Virus record (IMG/VR): IMGVR_UViG_3300032331_001982
Location: 1 to 27,285 of that record
DNA length: 27,285 nucleotides
From: a virus
Strand: one strand, 5' to 3'
Below the pieces are notes generated by a model. It was given only the letters and a program-made list of their open reading frames with translations. It was not told the DNA's origin and did no database searches. This document shows positions 16,021 through 24,702 of the stretch, piece by piece. Numbering within the stretch: position 1 is the stretch's first letter; the number at the start of each line of letters is the position of its first letter. A program made the translations under genes and the position numbers.

Positions 16021-17526
16021 TTAATACATTTTATTCTTTGTTCCTTTATATCCTGTTTTCTTTTGTTGTATATATGCGTTTTTAGATTTTGTTCCTTGTT
16101 CTGCACCTACCCCTAATGTCGTTGCTGGAAGTGTAGCTAATAAATAATTATTATTACTCATATCCTTAACTTCCCATTCACCATTATCATTTAATTCTAC
16201 AAACAATTCATTTCTACTTTTTTTGTCATTTTCAGGCTGAGATTTATTTGTATTATCTACTATACTATTAACAAATTCTACATCTAATCCTTGTGCGTTT
16301 AATGGCATTGAATATTTAACCTTACCCAATTTTGCACTTTCTAAGAATGGTTTACTTTTAACTGGGTCTAAATTTACTGCTTTTGCTACTTCTTCAATAG
16401 ATTTTCCTTGCTTAAACAAATCAAAAGCTGTTGTTTTTTTACTTTGCATATCACTATACAATTTAAATGCAGGAGTATGTATATCTCTTATTGTTGATGT
16501 TCCTTTATCACCTCCTCCTGTATTTACAGTAACTCTAGTTACAGGTGCTATTTGAGCTTGTAATGTTTTGTGTTTAAACCCTGCATTAGCTTGTCTTTTA
16601 TATATATCAAATAGTTTTGCTTTTTGAAAAATATCTGTTTCTTCTGGTGTGGGAACTCTGCCTTGCGTTTTTGACATTTCATCAGCAAATTTTCTCGTAT
16701 CTCTATTAACAGCACCCATTATAACATCATTAGATTTTACTCTTTCATAGGTATCATCTGTTATTAAGTTTAATGGTTGAGTAGAATTAGCTTGTCCTGT
16801 TATATAGTCGTTTACTGCTTTAGATGCATCTGTTACTGGTGCTTCTGTATGTTTGGGAACTACTCCTTCAAATACTCCTTGTTTATCTATAGAAGGCTCA
16901 AATCCAGTTGCCGTTTCTATTTCTTTTTTTACTTTTCTCAAAACCTTATTAGCACCTCTTTCTTGAACATCACGAGTTTCGCTATTTTTAGCCATATTTT
17001 GTATATCAAACGCTACAGCTTCATCTATATTGTATATATCTCCAAATTGTCTTACATCTGCATCATAATCTTTTGAATCATCAAGTTCTTGTTTTAGTGT
17101 AACTCCATCTGGATTATAAAATGCATTTTTAATAAATTCCGCTTCATATTTATCTGGTCTAATTCCCTTAACACCTTTAATTTTATCTAATCCTGAATTT
17201 AATTTTTTAGATAAATTTTGTGCTGCTTGATATTTTTTTGTTATTCTAAATATATCATCAGATAATGCTATCTTAGTTTCAGTCTGGCTATATCCTGCTT
17301 TATATAAAGCATTAGCTTTATTTTGCGTAGATTGAATATCCCCAACTAACATCTTATCTGCTACTGTACCAGTTTTATAATCATTTGGATTTATTTCAAA
17401 TAATTTTATTTCTTTTTCAGTAGGTTTTACTTTTGACTTTTCGCCTTCTGCTAAATACTTACCAGCATCTGATAAAAAATCAGCATTTTTTATAGGCATT
17501 AAAAATGGAGAGAATTCTAATGGCAT
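16021..17526 (-). CDS. Medium ejection-type protein (gp15-position), family not recognised
   Basis: I place the start at ATG 17526 (501 residues, MPLEFSPFLMPIKNADFL). The frame could extend to an ATG at 17565, but that would overlap the previous gene by 26 bases. The 17526 ATG lies after that gene's TAA and has the A-rich leader AATAAAAAAACAA seen at other starts here. The protein is hydrophilic and mostly helical, rich in Lys, Asp and Asn, with no signal peptide or membrane span. A Thr/Gly-rich stretch (TRVTVNTGGGDKGTSTIRD) lies at about two thirds of its length. I recognise no enzyme motif. Two bases separate its stop from the giant gene. With a small Gly-zipper protein before it and a giant protein after, it is likely an internal virion protein that leaves with the DNA. 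Confidence 0.8.
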   Translation of the reverse strand: MPLEFSPFLMPIKNADFLSDAGKYLAEGEKSKVKPTEKEIKLFEINPNDYKTGTVADKMLVGDIQSTQNKANALYKAGYSQTETKIALSDDIFRITKKYQAAQNLSKKLNSGLDKIKGVKGIRPDKYEAEFIKNAFYNPDGVTLKQELDDSKDYDADVRQFGDIYNIDEAVAFDIQNMAKNSETRDVQERGANKVLRKVKKEIETATGFEPSIDKQGVFEGVVPKHTEAPVTDASKAVNDYITGQANSTQPLNLITDDTYERVKSNDVIMGAVNRDTRKFADEMSKTQGRVPTPEETDIFQKAKLFDIYKRQANAGFKHKTLQAQIAPVTRVTVNTGGGDKGTSTIRDIHTPAFKLYSDMQSKKTTAFDLFKQGKSIEEVAKAVNLDPVKSKPFLESAKLGKVKYSMPLNAQGLDVEFVNSIVDNTNKSQPENDKKSRNELFVELNDNGEWEVKDMSNNNYLLATLPATTLGVGAEQGTKSKNAYIQQKKTGYKGTKNKMY

Positions 17527-17539
17527 TTGTTTTTTTATT

Positions 17540-18142
17540 TTAAGATGTAGCTGTTCCTGTTCCACTTCCCTTACCTAATCCATAAGCAGATAAATTCAAT
17601 AATCCACCACCAAACTGACTTACTCCTGCCCATGGATTATTCTGAGCAATTGTAGCTTGTCCTGATATTAAACTTTGTAGATAATCATTATAAGCTGCTT
17701 GTTGTTGTGCTATAGATTGTGCTACATTTTGTCTAGCTTGCCCCTTTGCTGCTAAATTTTGAATACCATATTGGGCTTGCTGTGCAGCTAATCCTTCTTG
17801 TGCTTTATTAGTTTGGGCTTGCAATGCACCTGCTCCTGCAATAACTGCATTTGGGTCGGTAGCTGCTCTATTTATATTAGACTGCGCTGTTGCTTGTTGT
17901 TGCTGTAATGCAGCTTCAGCTTCTCTCATTCCTGGCATTACTTGCTGTAATTGAGTTTCTGCTAATTGTTGTTTAGCTAAATCAACACCTTCGCCTGTAG
18001 GTGCTTGGATTTGGTTCATAAGCCCTCTTATTTTTCTATTGGCTTTTCCTTGTGCTATTCCCTGACCAATTAATCCTACAAGACCTAATCCAGCTCCAGC
18101 TATTGCTCCGTATGGAGACATTTTAGTTAAATCTAAACCCAT
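17540..18142 (-). CDS. Small ejection-type protein with Gly-rich hydrophobic N-terminus (gp14-position)
   Basis: This 200-residue protein starts with a Gly/Ala/Leu/Ile membrane-like segment at about 11-32 (YGAIAGAGLGLVGLIGQGIA) and then a basic turn KANRKIRG. Residues about 50-165 are a Gln/Ala-rich helix without prolines or aromatics, and the C-terminus is Gly-rich (FGGGLLNLSAYGLGKGSGTG). Size, Gly-zipper N-terminus and Gln/Ala helix fit the gp14-like class of podovirus internal core proteins, which enter the outer membrane at infection. Close sequence homology to T7 gp14 is not claimed. It lies ten bases after the muzzle-type gene and just before the medium ejection-type gene. Confidence 0.75.
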   Translation of the reverse strand: MGLDLTKMSPYGAIAGAGLGLVGLIGQGIAQGKANRKIRGLMNQIQAPTGEGVDLAKQQLAETQLQQVMPGMREAEAALQQQQATAQSNINRAATDPNAVIAGAGALQAQTNKAQEGLAAQQAQYGIQNLAAKGQARQNVAQSIAQQQAAYNDYLQSLISGQATIAQNNPWAGVSQFGGGLLNLSAYGLGKGSGTGTATS

Positions 18143-18152
18143 AATTGTATTT

Positions 18153-21100
18153 TTAAATTGTGTGTCCTTTACTAATTGTAGTTCCTAATTGTAATAATCT
18201 AAGTTGAAGAATTTCAGTTGTCGGGGAAAACTCGGTTAACACATACATATTGGTATTCCTCATAACCTCTGCTGTTAACAGCCCATCGTAAGTGTAACTC
18301 GTTCCCGTATCAACTCTCTTGTTCCTTAATATTACTGCGTACCAAACTCCTTCTAAATTTATAAAACTTGTTTCATCTAAATCACTCATTTGTAATTTAG
18401 GATAATTATTATAAAAATACACAAAATTTGGCACTAAATTACTTTCTGATACAAAATTATCATAAACTTTTGGAAGTTGTGGTAAAATGTTTGATGTGAA
18501 CATAATTTTGCTTGGGAAATGGTCACCAAAGAAAGTATTTTGATTAACTATATTCGTAGGCTGATTATGCTCGTAAACAAGTCCGTTTTTAAATGTAAAC
18601 AATCTATTTTGTAAAGTTATAAAGTTTTCTACTGTGAATGTGTACGCTCCTTGCCAATGTGGTTGAACAACAGCGCCTGTTCCTAGTTTGTATACTACAG
18701 TTTTACCTTCGTAGTCTAGGATGTCAAATGGATATACCATACCTGAATAGTCAGGTAGATAGCCTTGTGGTGGTGTATTTGAAAGTTTGGGAATTGATAC
18801 TAACAGCTCGTCATGCGATGGGTCAACCGTAGCAAAAACAAAAGGTCTGTCGCCAAATGCTTCTATTTCAGATTTTCCCATACTTAAATATTTCAAACAC
18901 CAATTCTTCCAAAATCTACTCATCTTTACAGCAGATATATTATCTAATCCATTTGCACTATACTGAACCCATCTTCCATTACTTGCATCTAAGAAATAAA
19001 CATTACCACGATACTGAACAACTGATGCAGGGTCTACACAGCCATAATTTCCCTTCATAGTATTAATAGTACTAATCACATTTTGAGCGCCACTAAAGAA
19101 TTGAACAGCGCCAGTAGAATCCGTTATCTGCGTTTCCCCGAGATACATAGAATTAGTTTCTACACTACATAATGATAGCATTACACTACCCTGGTCTTGA
19201 ACCTTAGATGTTAGTTGAAGTTTATTTATAGAACCACAATCATCTGGCACATAAGTATCATTACCTAATCTAAATGTACTAGAGCCATTTATTTGAGTTC
19301 CTGTAATATAAGTATCACTCCAAGCTATATTTGTATTTTTTACTGATTGTCCTAATCTTGTCACTACATTCACTTTGCCTGCATCTGATTCCCAGTCTCT
19401 CCAATATAAATCATTTGGAGACATAGCATTTGCTTTATAAGTTGTGCTAACGCCAAAACTTCTGTATAATAAATACGTATCTCCATTAAATTGTCCATTT
19501 AAATTACTATAAGACCTAATATTAGTTTTTGGATTTAATATACTATATATTTCACCCATTTCGTAATAGTTTTCTTGGTCTGATGTTTTATAAGGAGTAT
19601 ATATTTCAAACACATAAGTATAGCTAGAAATATTACCTGCACTAGATATATCTTGTGCTTTTAATAATATATAATTACCATTTTGTCCAATAACAGGAAT
19701 TCTAAATGATGTATTATCACTTCTAGTTAACAAGCATATATCCCCTTCAGTATAGGTATATCCAAGACCAGCGGCTATTAATGAATCTGTATTTAAGCCT
19801 ATAGCTAAAGCAAAAGCAGGACTATAAATATTATTTACAGCAGTCCAATCTCCAGTTGATGTTTTGCCCATATACTTAGGCAAATTTGCAAAACCCTGCA
19901 CAAAAAATCTTGTTCTTAAGTTAAGCGTTTTTACTACTGTATAATAATAAGCCCATTCTGGAATTTCATCTAATGCATTAGTATTATCTAAACTCCAATT
20001 TATTGTATTTAATGCAGTACTATATGCAAAGTCTCTTGCTGGTGTTGTTGGGGAAGATGGGGTATAACGATATATGTTTACAACTGCATTATAAAATCCA
20101 TAATCGCCTACCGCCTCTGATACTGTTATAGTAGTAGACCCAACACTTACTACGGTGTATGTATCATTTAATATTGTTGAAATTATCTCAACCTTATCAT
20201 CAGGTCGAATATATTGCGTTATATTGCTTCCTACTCCAAAATCAATTGTATGTGGTTCTATACCTGCTACTTGATTACTAAAAGAATTAAATAATGTATA
20301 TTTTGAATCATTTTTTACAACACCGCATTTTCTCATTGCGTAATCATAAAAAACCACTCCGCAAGCATACGATGATAGTTGAGGGTATATATTAAAATTC
20401 TGAGTACCAGACATACCTGTTACAGGTATAAATGGCAAATAAGTTCCATTGAAATTTGTAGTTCCAACTGGAGTTAAGTTGCCAATAAATTCATATCTGC
20501 TATAAGGTGGAGTATCTCTTGTTGCTATTGGTTGAAGAAATTGGTTTGCAGGCTCTGCTTCTATTGATTGAAATACTGCGGATTCTGTTGCCCCTCTAAA
20601 ATTTAAATTAAAAATTGTTGTAGTTAATGGTATTGCACCAGGGTACGGATATGGGTCTGCTGGGGTTCTTACTATAGTTGAGACTAATTCATAAAAACCA
20701 GTTGCAATTGTTCCATTTATATTTATTGTTCCGTAAATCAAATATGAAAAATATTCTTTTCCAGAATTAACTCTGCCACCACCAAAAATATGACAAGTAT
20801 GCAATTGCATATTGATTGTTGTAGATGCTGTTTGTATCGTATTCCCAAGACTTATTTGTAATGATGTCTGTTTTGGAGTATCATAACCTTGTGTATTATT
20901 AGCTAAAAAATATCTACTTTTTGCTACTTCGTGTGTTTGGGAAAATATGGGAACTAAATCAAACGCTCTAATAACATCATCAACAGGTAAAAATGCACCC
21001 GTTATGTCATTATAGAAAATATAAGATAAAACACTAGAAGTTAATCCGCTATTATGATTTTGTATTTCTAACAAATCCGTAGGATTGTCTTTATTCCATG

Positions 21101-23084
21101 TCTTTACAACTAAAGCTGTATCACTTCCAGTTAAGATTCCGTTACTTATTCTTGCTATTATGTTTACTATTTTTACCGTATTTGGTATAAATTCATTAGA
21201 ATCCATAGTAACCCTTATAGAGTTGTAATTTTGATAATCATAATTAAGTCTAGATGCTTGGCTATATGAACTGACTACGCTTATTTCTGAATCATAATAT
21301 TCATATTGAAATGCAAACTCAAAGGATAATTTAGATATAAAGTTATTTAAGTAAAGAGAATCGTATTGTTTTTGTATGTTAGGGGTAAATATGGGAGGTC
21401 TTTTTATCATTGTAATTTCAGAGAAATTCAATGGATATATATATGGATTAGCATCGGTTTCAAAGTTTATATAATTAGCTTTTATTGCAGACTCTATGTT
21501 TATTTTTCTTGGCTCATTAGCAGTTCCCTCAACCCACGACAAGATATTCCCAGACATCTTTGCACTATGTATTAAAGAGTCTTTACTAAAGTTTAATCCT
21601 CCTGTTACTTGTGAACCATATAGTACATCATACTGTGTGTTTGTGTCTGTATATAAGCAGGTTATTTTGTCTATTCTGTTGGGGGAAATGCTATAATTAA
21701 AATACAATATTCTATTATTTTCTGTATCCTCTACAGAACCTATTGTTATGTATTGGTCTTTAATCAAGCGAACATTAAAACCTGTTTGCCAATCTGCTTC
21801 AGCAACAGCTCCTGACACAAAAAAACTTGAATTATAGGACAAGCCTCTAATGTATTGTGGGTTTCCATAACTATTATCATTAGTAGAAGTCCACAAATAC
21901 CCACTAATTCCTATTTGCAAAAAACCGCCAGAAGTGTTTCTTTGTCCCCCAGGCAATCCTGTGAATCCACTGCTATTTGTAGCTCCTGTATTTGGGCTAT
22001 TCCAATTTGTAGTTCCTGCTTCTTTCATCTTTCCCCCAGCAATACTGTCTCCTCCTAAATAAGTAGATAATTCATTGAAATCATCTACAGTAGGCACACG
22101 ATATCCTTCTGGAGCAAATCCCCTTGGGTCATTAATAGCAAATACGTTATACATTTTACCATATTTACCGTAAGTAAATTCATCATTATTATACCAACAC
22201 CAAGCGCCTGTTGTAAGATTTGCCCATTCTGTTGGGTCTGTCACTTCTGGTATCAAATCTCCATTTCTATAGTGAACACTATCGTAGTTTTCTCCAATCC
22301 AAACTTGTTCACCTATTTTTACTTCTGTATATTCATCTTTAATTAACCTTATGTTATAACCATAATCTACATATCCTCCTATCCCAATAATTAAAAAATC
22401 AGGATTATCGTCATCAAATTTTACAAAATAACCTGAACCATCACCAGTTGCAAATACTCCTGTATATCTTATATCTCCATATTCTAAATAGCCGTTACCC
22501 TGCATAGAAAAACCATAATTATCTGTACCATACGGGTTATCCCAATGTGTAGTTCCGACTTCTCTTAACGCATGTGCTGTTTCTCCAGGATGGTCGATAG
22601 AAACAAAATCATATAATTTTTGAACTTCTACAGTAGAAGGTATATGCCAACCTTTTGGCGCTAACCCTTTTAAGCTATTTATAGCCCATATATTATAATA
22701 CTTTCCTAAAGATGCGTTTAATTTATCATACTCCCAATAAGCCCATGCTGGTGTGTTTGATGCTATTAAATTATTCCATTCTTCTGTATTTTTAGCTTGG
22801 GTTATAACTTCTCCATTTGCAAATGATGATACATCAAGATTTTTGCTTGTCCAAGTTTGCGTTCCAATGACTACTGAATCTAGGTTGTTAAATGGTAGTG
22901 GTTTGGGAAGTTCTACGTTACCGCCTATACTCTCAACAATACCTGTAAATCCTTTATCAGTAGTTCCCGAACGTATATTCTCTGCATTAACCCACTCATT
23001 TGTTGTTATTGCAAATGGAGAGTCATCAGCATTTAATCTACCTGACTGAATATCACCAAAATATTTTTTATCTACTTGACGCAT
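18153..23084 (-). CDS. Tail-hub/muzzle-type stabilisation protein with two inserted FISUMP domains
   Basis: The 1643-residue protein begins with a segment (about 8-60, SGRLNADDSPFAITTNEWVNAENIR and GIVESIGGNVELP) typical of the crAss-like stabilisation or muzzle family, which plugs the tail tip. That core resumes at about 445 (YITIGSVEDTENNRILYFNY, then LNFSKDSLIHSAKMSGNILSW and EPRKINIESAIKAN). Late landmarks also fit: YGCVDPASVVQ, GNVYFLDASNGRWVQYSANGLDNIS at about 1345-1390, and LFTFKNGLVYEHNQ near the end. Between residues 70 and 444 sit two FISUMP domains (separate entry). The protein is rich in Asn, Thr, Ser and Tyr, as expected of a beta-rich tail protein. The start follows AATAAAATAAAAAG. 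It is probably the outermost tail element, with the FISUMP pair exposed for host recognition. Family placement is from memory of conserved patterns. Confidence 0.8.
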   Translation of the reverse strand: MRQVDKKYFGDIQSGRLNADDSPFAITTNEWVNAENIRSGTTDKGFTGIVESIGGNVELPKPLPFNNLDSVVIGTQTWTSKNLDVSSFANGEVITQAKNTEEWNNLIASNTPAWAYWEYDKLNASLGKYYNIWAINSLKGLAPKGWHIPSTVEVQKLYDFVSIDHPGETAHALREVGTTHWDNPYGTDNYGFSMQGNGYLEYGDIRYTGVFATGDGSGYFVKFDDDNPDFLIIGIGGYVDYGYNIRLIKDEYTEVKIGEQVWIGENYDSVHYRNGDLIPEVTDPTEWANLTTGAWCWYNNDEFTYGKYGKMYNVFAINDPRGFAPEGYRVPTVDDFNELSTYLGGDSIAGGKMKEAGTTNWNSPNTGATNSSGFTGLPGGQRNTSGGFLQIGISGYLWTSTNDNSYGNPQYIRGLSYNSSFFVSGAVAEADWQTGFNVRLIKDQYITIGSVEDTENNRILYFNYSISPNRIDKITCLYTDTNTQYDVLYGSQVTGGLNFSKDSLIHSAKMSGNILSWVEGTANEPRKINIESAIKANYINFETDANPYIYPLNFSEITMIKRPPIFTPNIQKQYDSLYLNNFISKLSFEFAFQYEYYDSEISVVSSYSQASRLNYDYQNYNSIRVTMDSNEFIPNTVKIVNIIARISNGILTGSDTALVVKTWNKDNPTDLLEIQNHNSGLTSSVLSYIFYNDITGAFLPVDDVIRAFDLVPIFSQTHEVAKSRYFLANNTQGYDTPKQTSLQISLGNTIQTASTTINMQLHTCHIFGGGRVNSGKEYFSYLIYGTININGTIATGFYELVSTIVRTPADPYPYPGAIPLTTTIFNLNFRGATESAVFQSIEAEPANQFLQPIATRDTPPYSRYEFIGNLTPVGTTNFNGTYLPFIPVTGMSGTQNFNIYPQLSSYACGVVFYDYAMRKCGVVKNDSKYTLFNSFSNQVAGIEPHTIDFGVGSNITQYIRPDDKVEIISTILNDTYTVVSVGSTTITVSEAVGDYGFYNAVVNIYRYTPSSPTTPARDFAYSTALNTINWSLDNTNALDEIPEWAYYYTVVKTLNLRTRFFVQGFANLPKYMGKTSTGDWTAVNNIYSPAFALAIGLNTDSLIAAGLGYTYTEGDICLLTRSDNTSFRIPVIGQNGNYILLKAQDISSAGNISSYTYVFEIYTPYKTSDQENYYEMGEIYSILNPKTNIRSYSNLNGQFNGDTYLLYRSFGVSTTYKANAMSPNDLYWRDWESDAGKVNVVTRLGQSVKNTNIAWSDTYITGTQINGSSTFRLGNDTYVPDDCGSINKLQLTSKVQDQGSVMLSLCSVETNSMYLGETQITDSTGAVQFFSGAQNVISTINTMKGNYGCVDPASVVQYRGNVYFLDASNGRWVQYSANGLDNISAVKMSRFWKNWCLKYLSMGKSEIEAFGDRPFVFATVDPSHDELLVSIPKLSNTPPQGYLPDYSGMVYPFDILDYEGKTVVYKLGTGAVVQPHWQGAYTFTVENFITLQNRLFTFKNGLVYEHNQPTNIVNQNTFFGDHFPSKIMFTSNILPQLPKVYDNFVSESNLVPNFVYFYNNYPKLQMSDLDETSFINLEGVWYAVILRNKRVDTGTSYTYDGLLTAEVMRNTNMYVLTEFSPTTEILQLRLLQLGTTISKGHTI
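21753..22877 (-). other. Two tandem FISUMP domains inserted in the tail-hub protein
   Basis: Residues about 70-250 and 251-444 are two diverged copies of the Fibrobacter succinogenes major paralogous domain (FISUMP, PF09603). Shared landmarks: IGTQTWTSKNLD versus IGEQVWIGENYD; NGEVI versus NGDLIPEV; KYYNIWAINSLKGLAPKGWH versus KMYNVFAINDPRGFAPEGYR; GTTHWDNP versus GTTNWNSP; and closing YNIRLIKD versus FNVRLIKD. The second copy also has the typical GG-rich, GYLWTST segment, while the first lacks a clear WTST. FISUMP is common on surface proteins of Bacteroidota and Fibrobacterota. Confidence 0.85.
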
Positions 23085-23096
23085 CTTTTTATTTTA

Positions 23097-23342
23097 TTAT
23101 TGTATGTAATATACCGCATCTGTTGTTATTAAATTATAAAAATAACCAGGGTCTGAAACAAGCGTAAATTGAGTAGAGTTGCTAGCATCAAATATTATAA
23201 CATCATCAACTCTATATAAATCTTGTAATTGACTAATTGCAACTACAGTTCCATATAAAAAAGGAGAATTATCCAAAGTAGGAGAATCATCTTTGTCATT
23301 TAATTTTTGCACTACTATTAATTGCTCTTTTCTTAATATCAT
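23097..23342 (-). CDS. 81-residue protein with a GroES-like barrel pattern
   Basis: The family is not recognised with certainty. The order of segments mirrors a single GroES subunit: LIVVQKL (like RVIVKRK), a loop with DSPTLDNS, YGTVVAIS (like GEVLAVG), YRVDDVIIFDAS (like VKVGDIVIFNDG) and YFYNLITTDAVYYI (like EVLIMSESDILAIV). At 81 residues it is slightly shorter than GroES. It lies between the two paralogous small genes and the tail-hub gene, with 12 bases before the latter. It could be a mini co-chaperonin for the tail-hub protein, or a small barrel-fold virion protein sharing the fold only. The start follows AGAATAAA. Confidence 0.7.
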   Translation of the reverse strand: MILRKEQLIVVQKLNDKDDSPTLDNSPFLYGTVVAISQLQDLYRVDDVIIFDASNSTQFTLVSDPGYFYNLITTDAVYYIQ

Positions 23343-23343
23343 T

Positions 23344-23631
23344 TTATTCTATTGTAACATAATAAAAAAATCCATTTTCTTCTCCTCCTAAGTTTCTTAA
23401 ACTTATTTTATCTCCTATTTTTAGTTGTATGGGAACATCTGATAAATAAGAACTTCCTGATTGCATTTCCCGAACAAAGAACGGATAATTTGTTGTACCA
23501 TCATAAATATACCCTACAACAACATTAGGATTTGCTGATGCATTTGTAAACGCAAATGACTTTATATAACAAGGTATGTTATATGTTTCAGATGAATCTG
23601 TTCCTACTGCATTTCCTTTAAATACTGGCAT
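23344..23631 (-). CDS. Small virion-type protein, paralogue of the 93-residue neighbour
   Basis: This 95-residue protein shares with its upstream neighbour the start MPVF(K/R)G, the block YNIPCYIKSFAFTN, the phrase DVPI followed by a hydrophobic strand and Gly, and the end YYVTIE. The alternating hydrophobic pattern suggests a small beta-sandwich, with no signal peptide or membrane span. Tandem duplication is clear but function is not. Position within neck and tail genes suggests a minor virion component. The stop TAA lies one base before the next ATG. Confidence 0.75.
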   Translation of the reverse strand: MPVFKGNAVGTDSSETYNIPCYIKSFAFTNASANPNVVVGYIYDGTTNYPFFVREMQSGSSYLSDVPIQLKIGDKISLRNLGGEENGFFYYVTIE

Positions 23632-23633
23632 AT

Positions 23634-23915
23634 CTATTCAATTGTAAAATAATAATTAATACTTGATGGATTGCCAGTTACAAATATCGCATACCCTGGC
23701 AATATTTTTATAGGAACATCATATAACACACAATCATTTGCCGCTATTGTTCCAGAATAAATAATATAATCTGCATATTCTGTACTTGTTATAGCTACCG
23801 TTGCATCAACACTACCTCCTGTGACGTTTGTCAGGGAAAACGACTTTATATAGCAAGGGATATTAAATATCTCCGAGATTTGTTTATAAGCATTAAGTCC
23901 TCTAAATACAGGCAT
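23634..23915 (-). CDS. Small virion-type protein, paralogue of the 95-residue neighbour
   Basis: This 93-residue protein begins MPVFRGLN, carries FNIPCYIKSFSLTN at about 17-30 and DVPIKILPGYAIFV at about 66-79, and ends YYFTIE. The same landmarks occur in the same order in the next gene. The middle part differs, so the duplication is old. The stop is TAG, the only non-TAA stop noted among the genes here. It starts four bases after the adaptor-like gene's TAA. Function is unknown; a decoration or neck-surface protein is possible. Confidence 0.75.
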   Translation of the reverse strand: MPVFRGLNAYKQISEIFNIPCYIKSFSLTNVTGGSVDATVAITSTEYADYIIYSGTIAANDCVLYDVPIKILPGYAIFVTGNPSSINYYFTIE

Positions 23916-23919
23916 AATA

Positions 23920-24702
23920 TTAATTTTTTACTGCTGCGGTAAAACCATTTCTTAATGCATTCTTCACATCTATTAAAGTCAATCCACTTAATCTTGCTCT
24001 AAGGTTTTTCTTTCTATTCCAAAACGATACCGCTTCTGGTGAATAGTCATTGTTAGCATTTCCCGAACGCTTCCATTCCTGCCAAGCCCTTATACATTGT
24101 ATTGCTTGAGTATCTATCTGCGTAGCACTATTTATGCTTTGCCCATCAGATATATATTGCAAAACAACACTCTTTCTTTGAAATCCAAGAGACATTTGTA
24201 TTTGCCTTCTTTCTTTTATCACCTTGTATCCAATACTTGTACCACCTGTTGCACCAAAGAATCTTCCTGTTGGCTCACCAAAGTCATTTATATTCCAAAA
24301 CCAAAAAATTCCCAAGCCGCCTAAAAATAAATTATTCCCTTGGTATATATTGTTTACATTATTTGGGTCTACTCCGTTTCTAGGATAATTTAGTCTAGAA
24401 AATTCACTTGTTTCTGGGTCGTACTTTCTCATTGGGCTAATAGATTCTTGATGAGGAAGTTTTTGTAAAACTCCAGCACCATAGTAACCACAAGAAACAT
24501 CGTCAACAAAATCTTCAGGCAAATCAACTGCACCATAATCATTAACAGGTAGTTCTATTGTGTTTACTATCTTGAGTGTGTCAAAGGATAATTCTCTAAG
24601 ACAAGTTGAACCATGTAGTAGGTATTCAAAATAGTAATGTATGGGAAGACCTGATTCAAGTAATCCCCTACGAGTTATAGTATCTAATGTTGCTAATATC
24701 AT
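23920..24702 (-). CDS. Head-tail adaptor/ring-type protein
   Basis: The 260-residue protein has the layout of connector proteins in crAss-like and related podoviruses. It has an N-terminal helix (ITRRGLLESGLPIHYYFEYL), then a strand motif NDYGAVDLPEDFVDDVSCGY in which an 'LP.D..D...' loop precedes a Gly-Tyr turn. A Gly/Asn/Trp-rich middle follows, and the C-terminus is basic and helical (RKKNLRARLSGLTLIDVKNALR). The LPEDFVDD phrase recalls connector proteins that build the channel under the portal. Its ATG overlaps the previous gene's TAA as TAATG, so translation is probably coupled. Exact position in the neck is not known. Confidence 0.65.
   Translation of the reverse strand: MILATLDTITRRGLLESGLPIHYYFEYLLHGSTCLRELSFDTLKIVNTIELPVNDYGAVDLPEDFVDDVSCGYYGAGVLQKLPHQESISPMRKYDPETSEFSRLNYPRNGVDPNNVNNIYQGNNLFLGGLGIFWFWNINDFGEPTGRFFGATGGTSIGYKVIKERRQIQMSLGFQRKSVVLQYISDGQSINSATQIDTQAIQCIRAWQEWKRSGNANNDYSPEAVSFWNRKKNLRARLSGLTLIDVKNALRNGFTAAVKN

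Noticed and set aside
16021-17565. Start of the medium ejection-type gene at 17565
   Set aside because: It would overlap the previous gene by 26 bases and lacks the A-rich leader. The ATG at 17526 has that leader just after the upstream stop.
23634-23636. TAG stop of the 93-residue gene as a recoded codon
   Set aside because: Its paralogue ends at the same place with the same last residues and TAA, so TAG acts as a normal stop here. No in-frame stop interrupts a conserved protein elsewhere.
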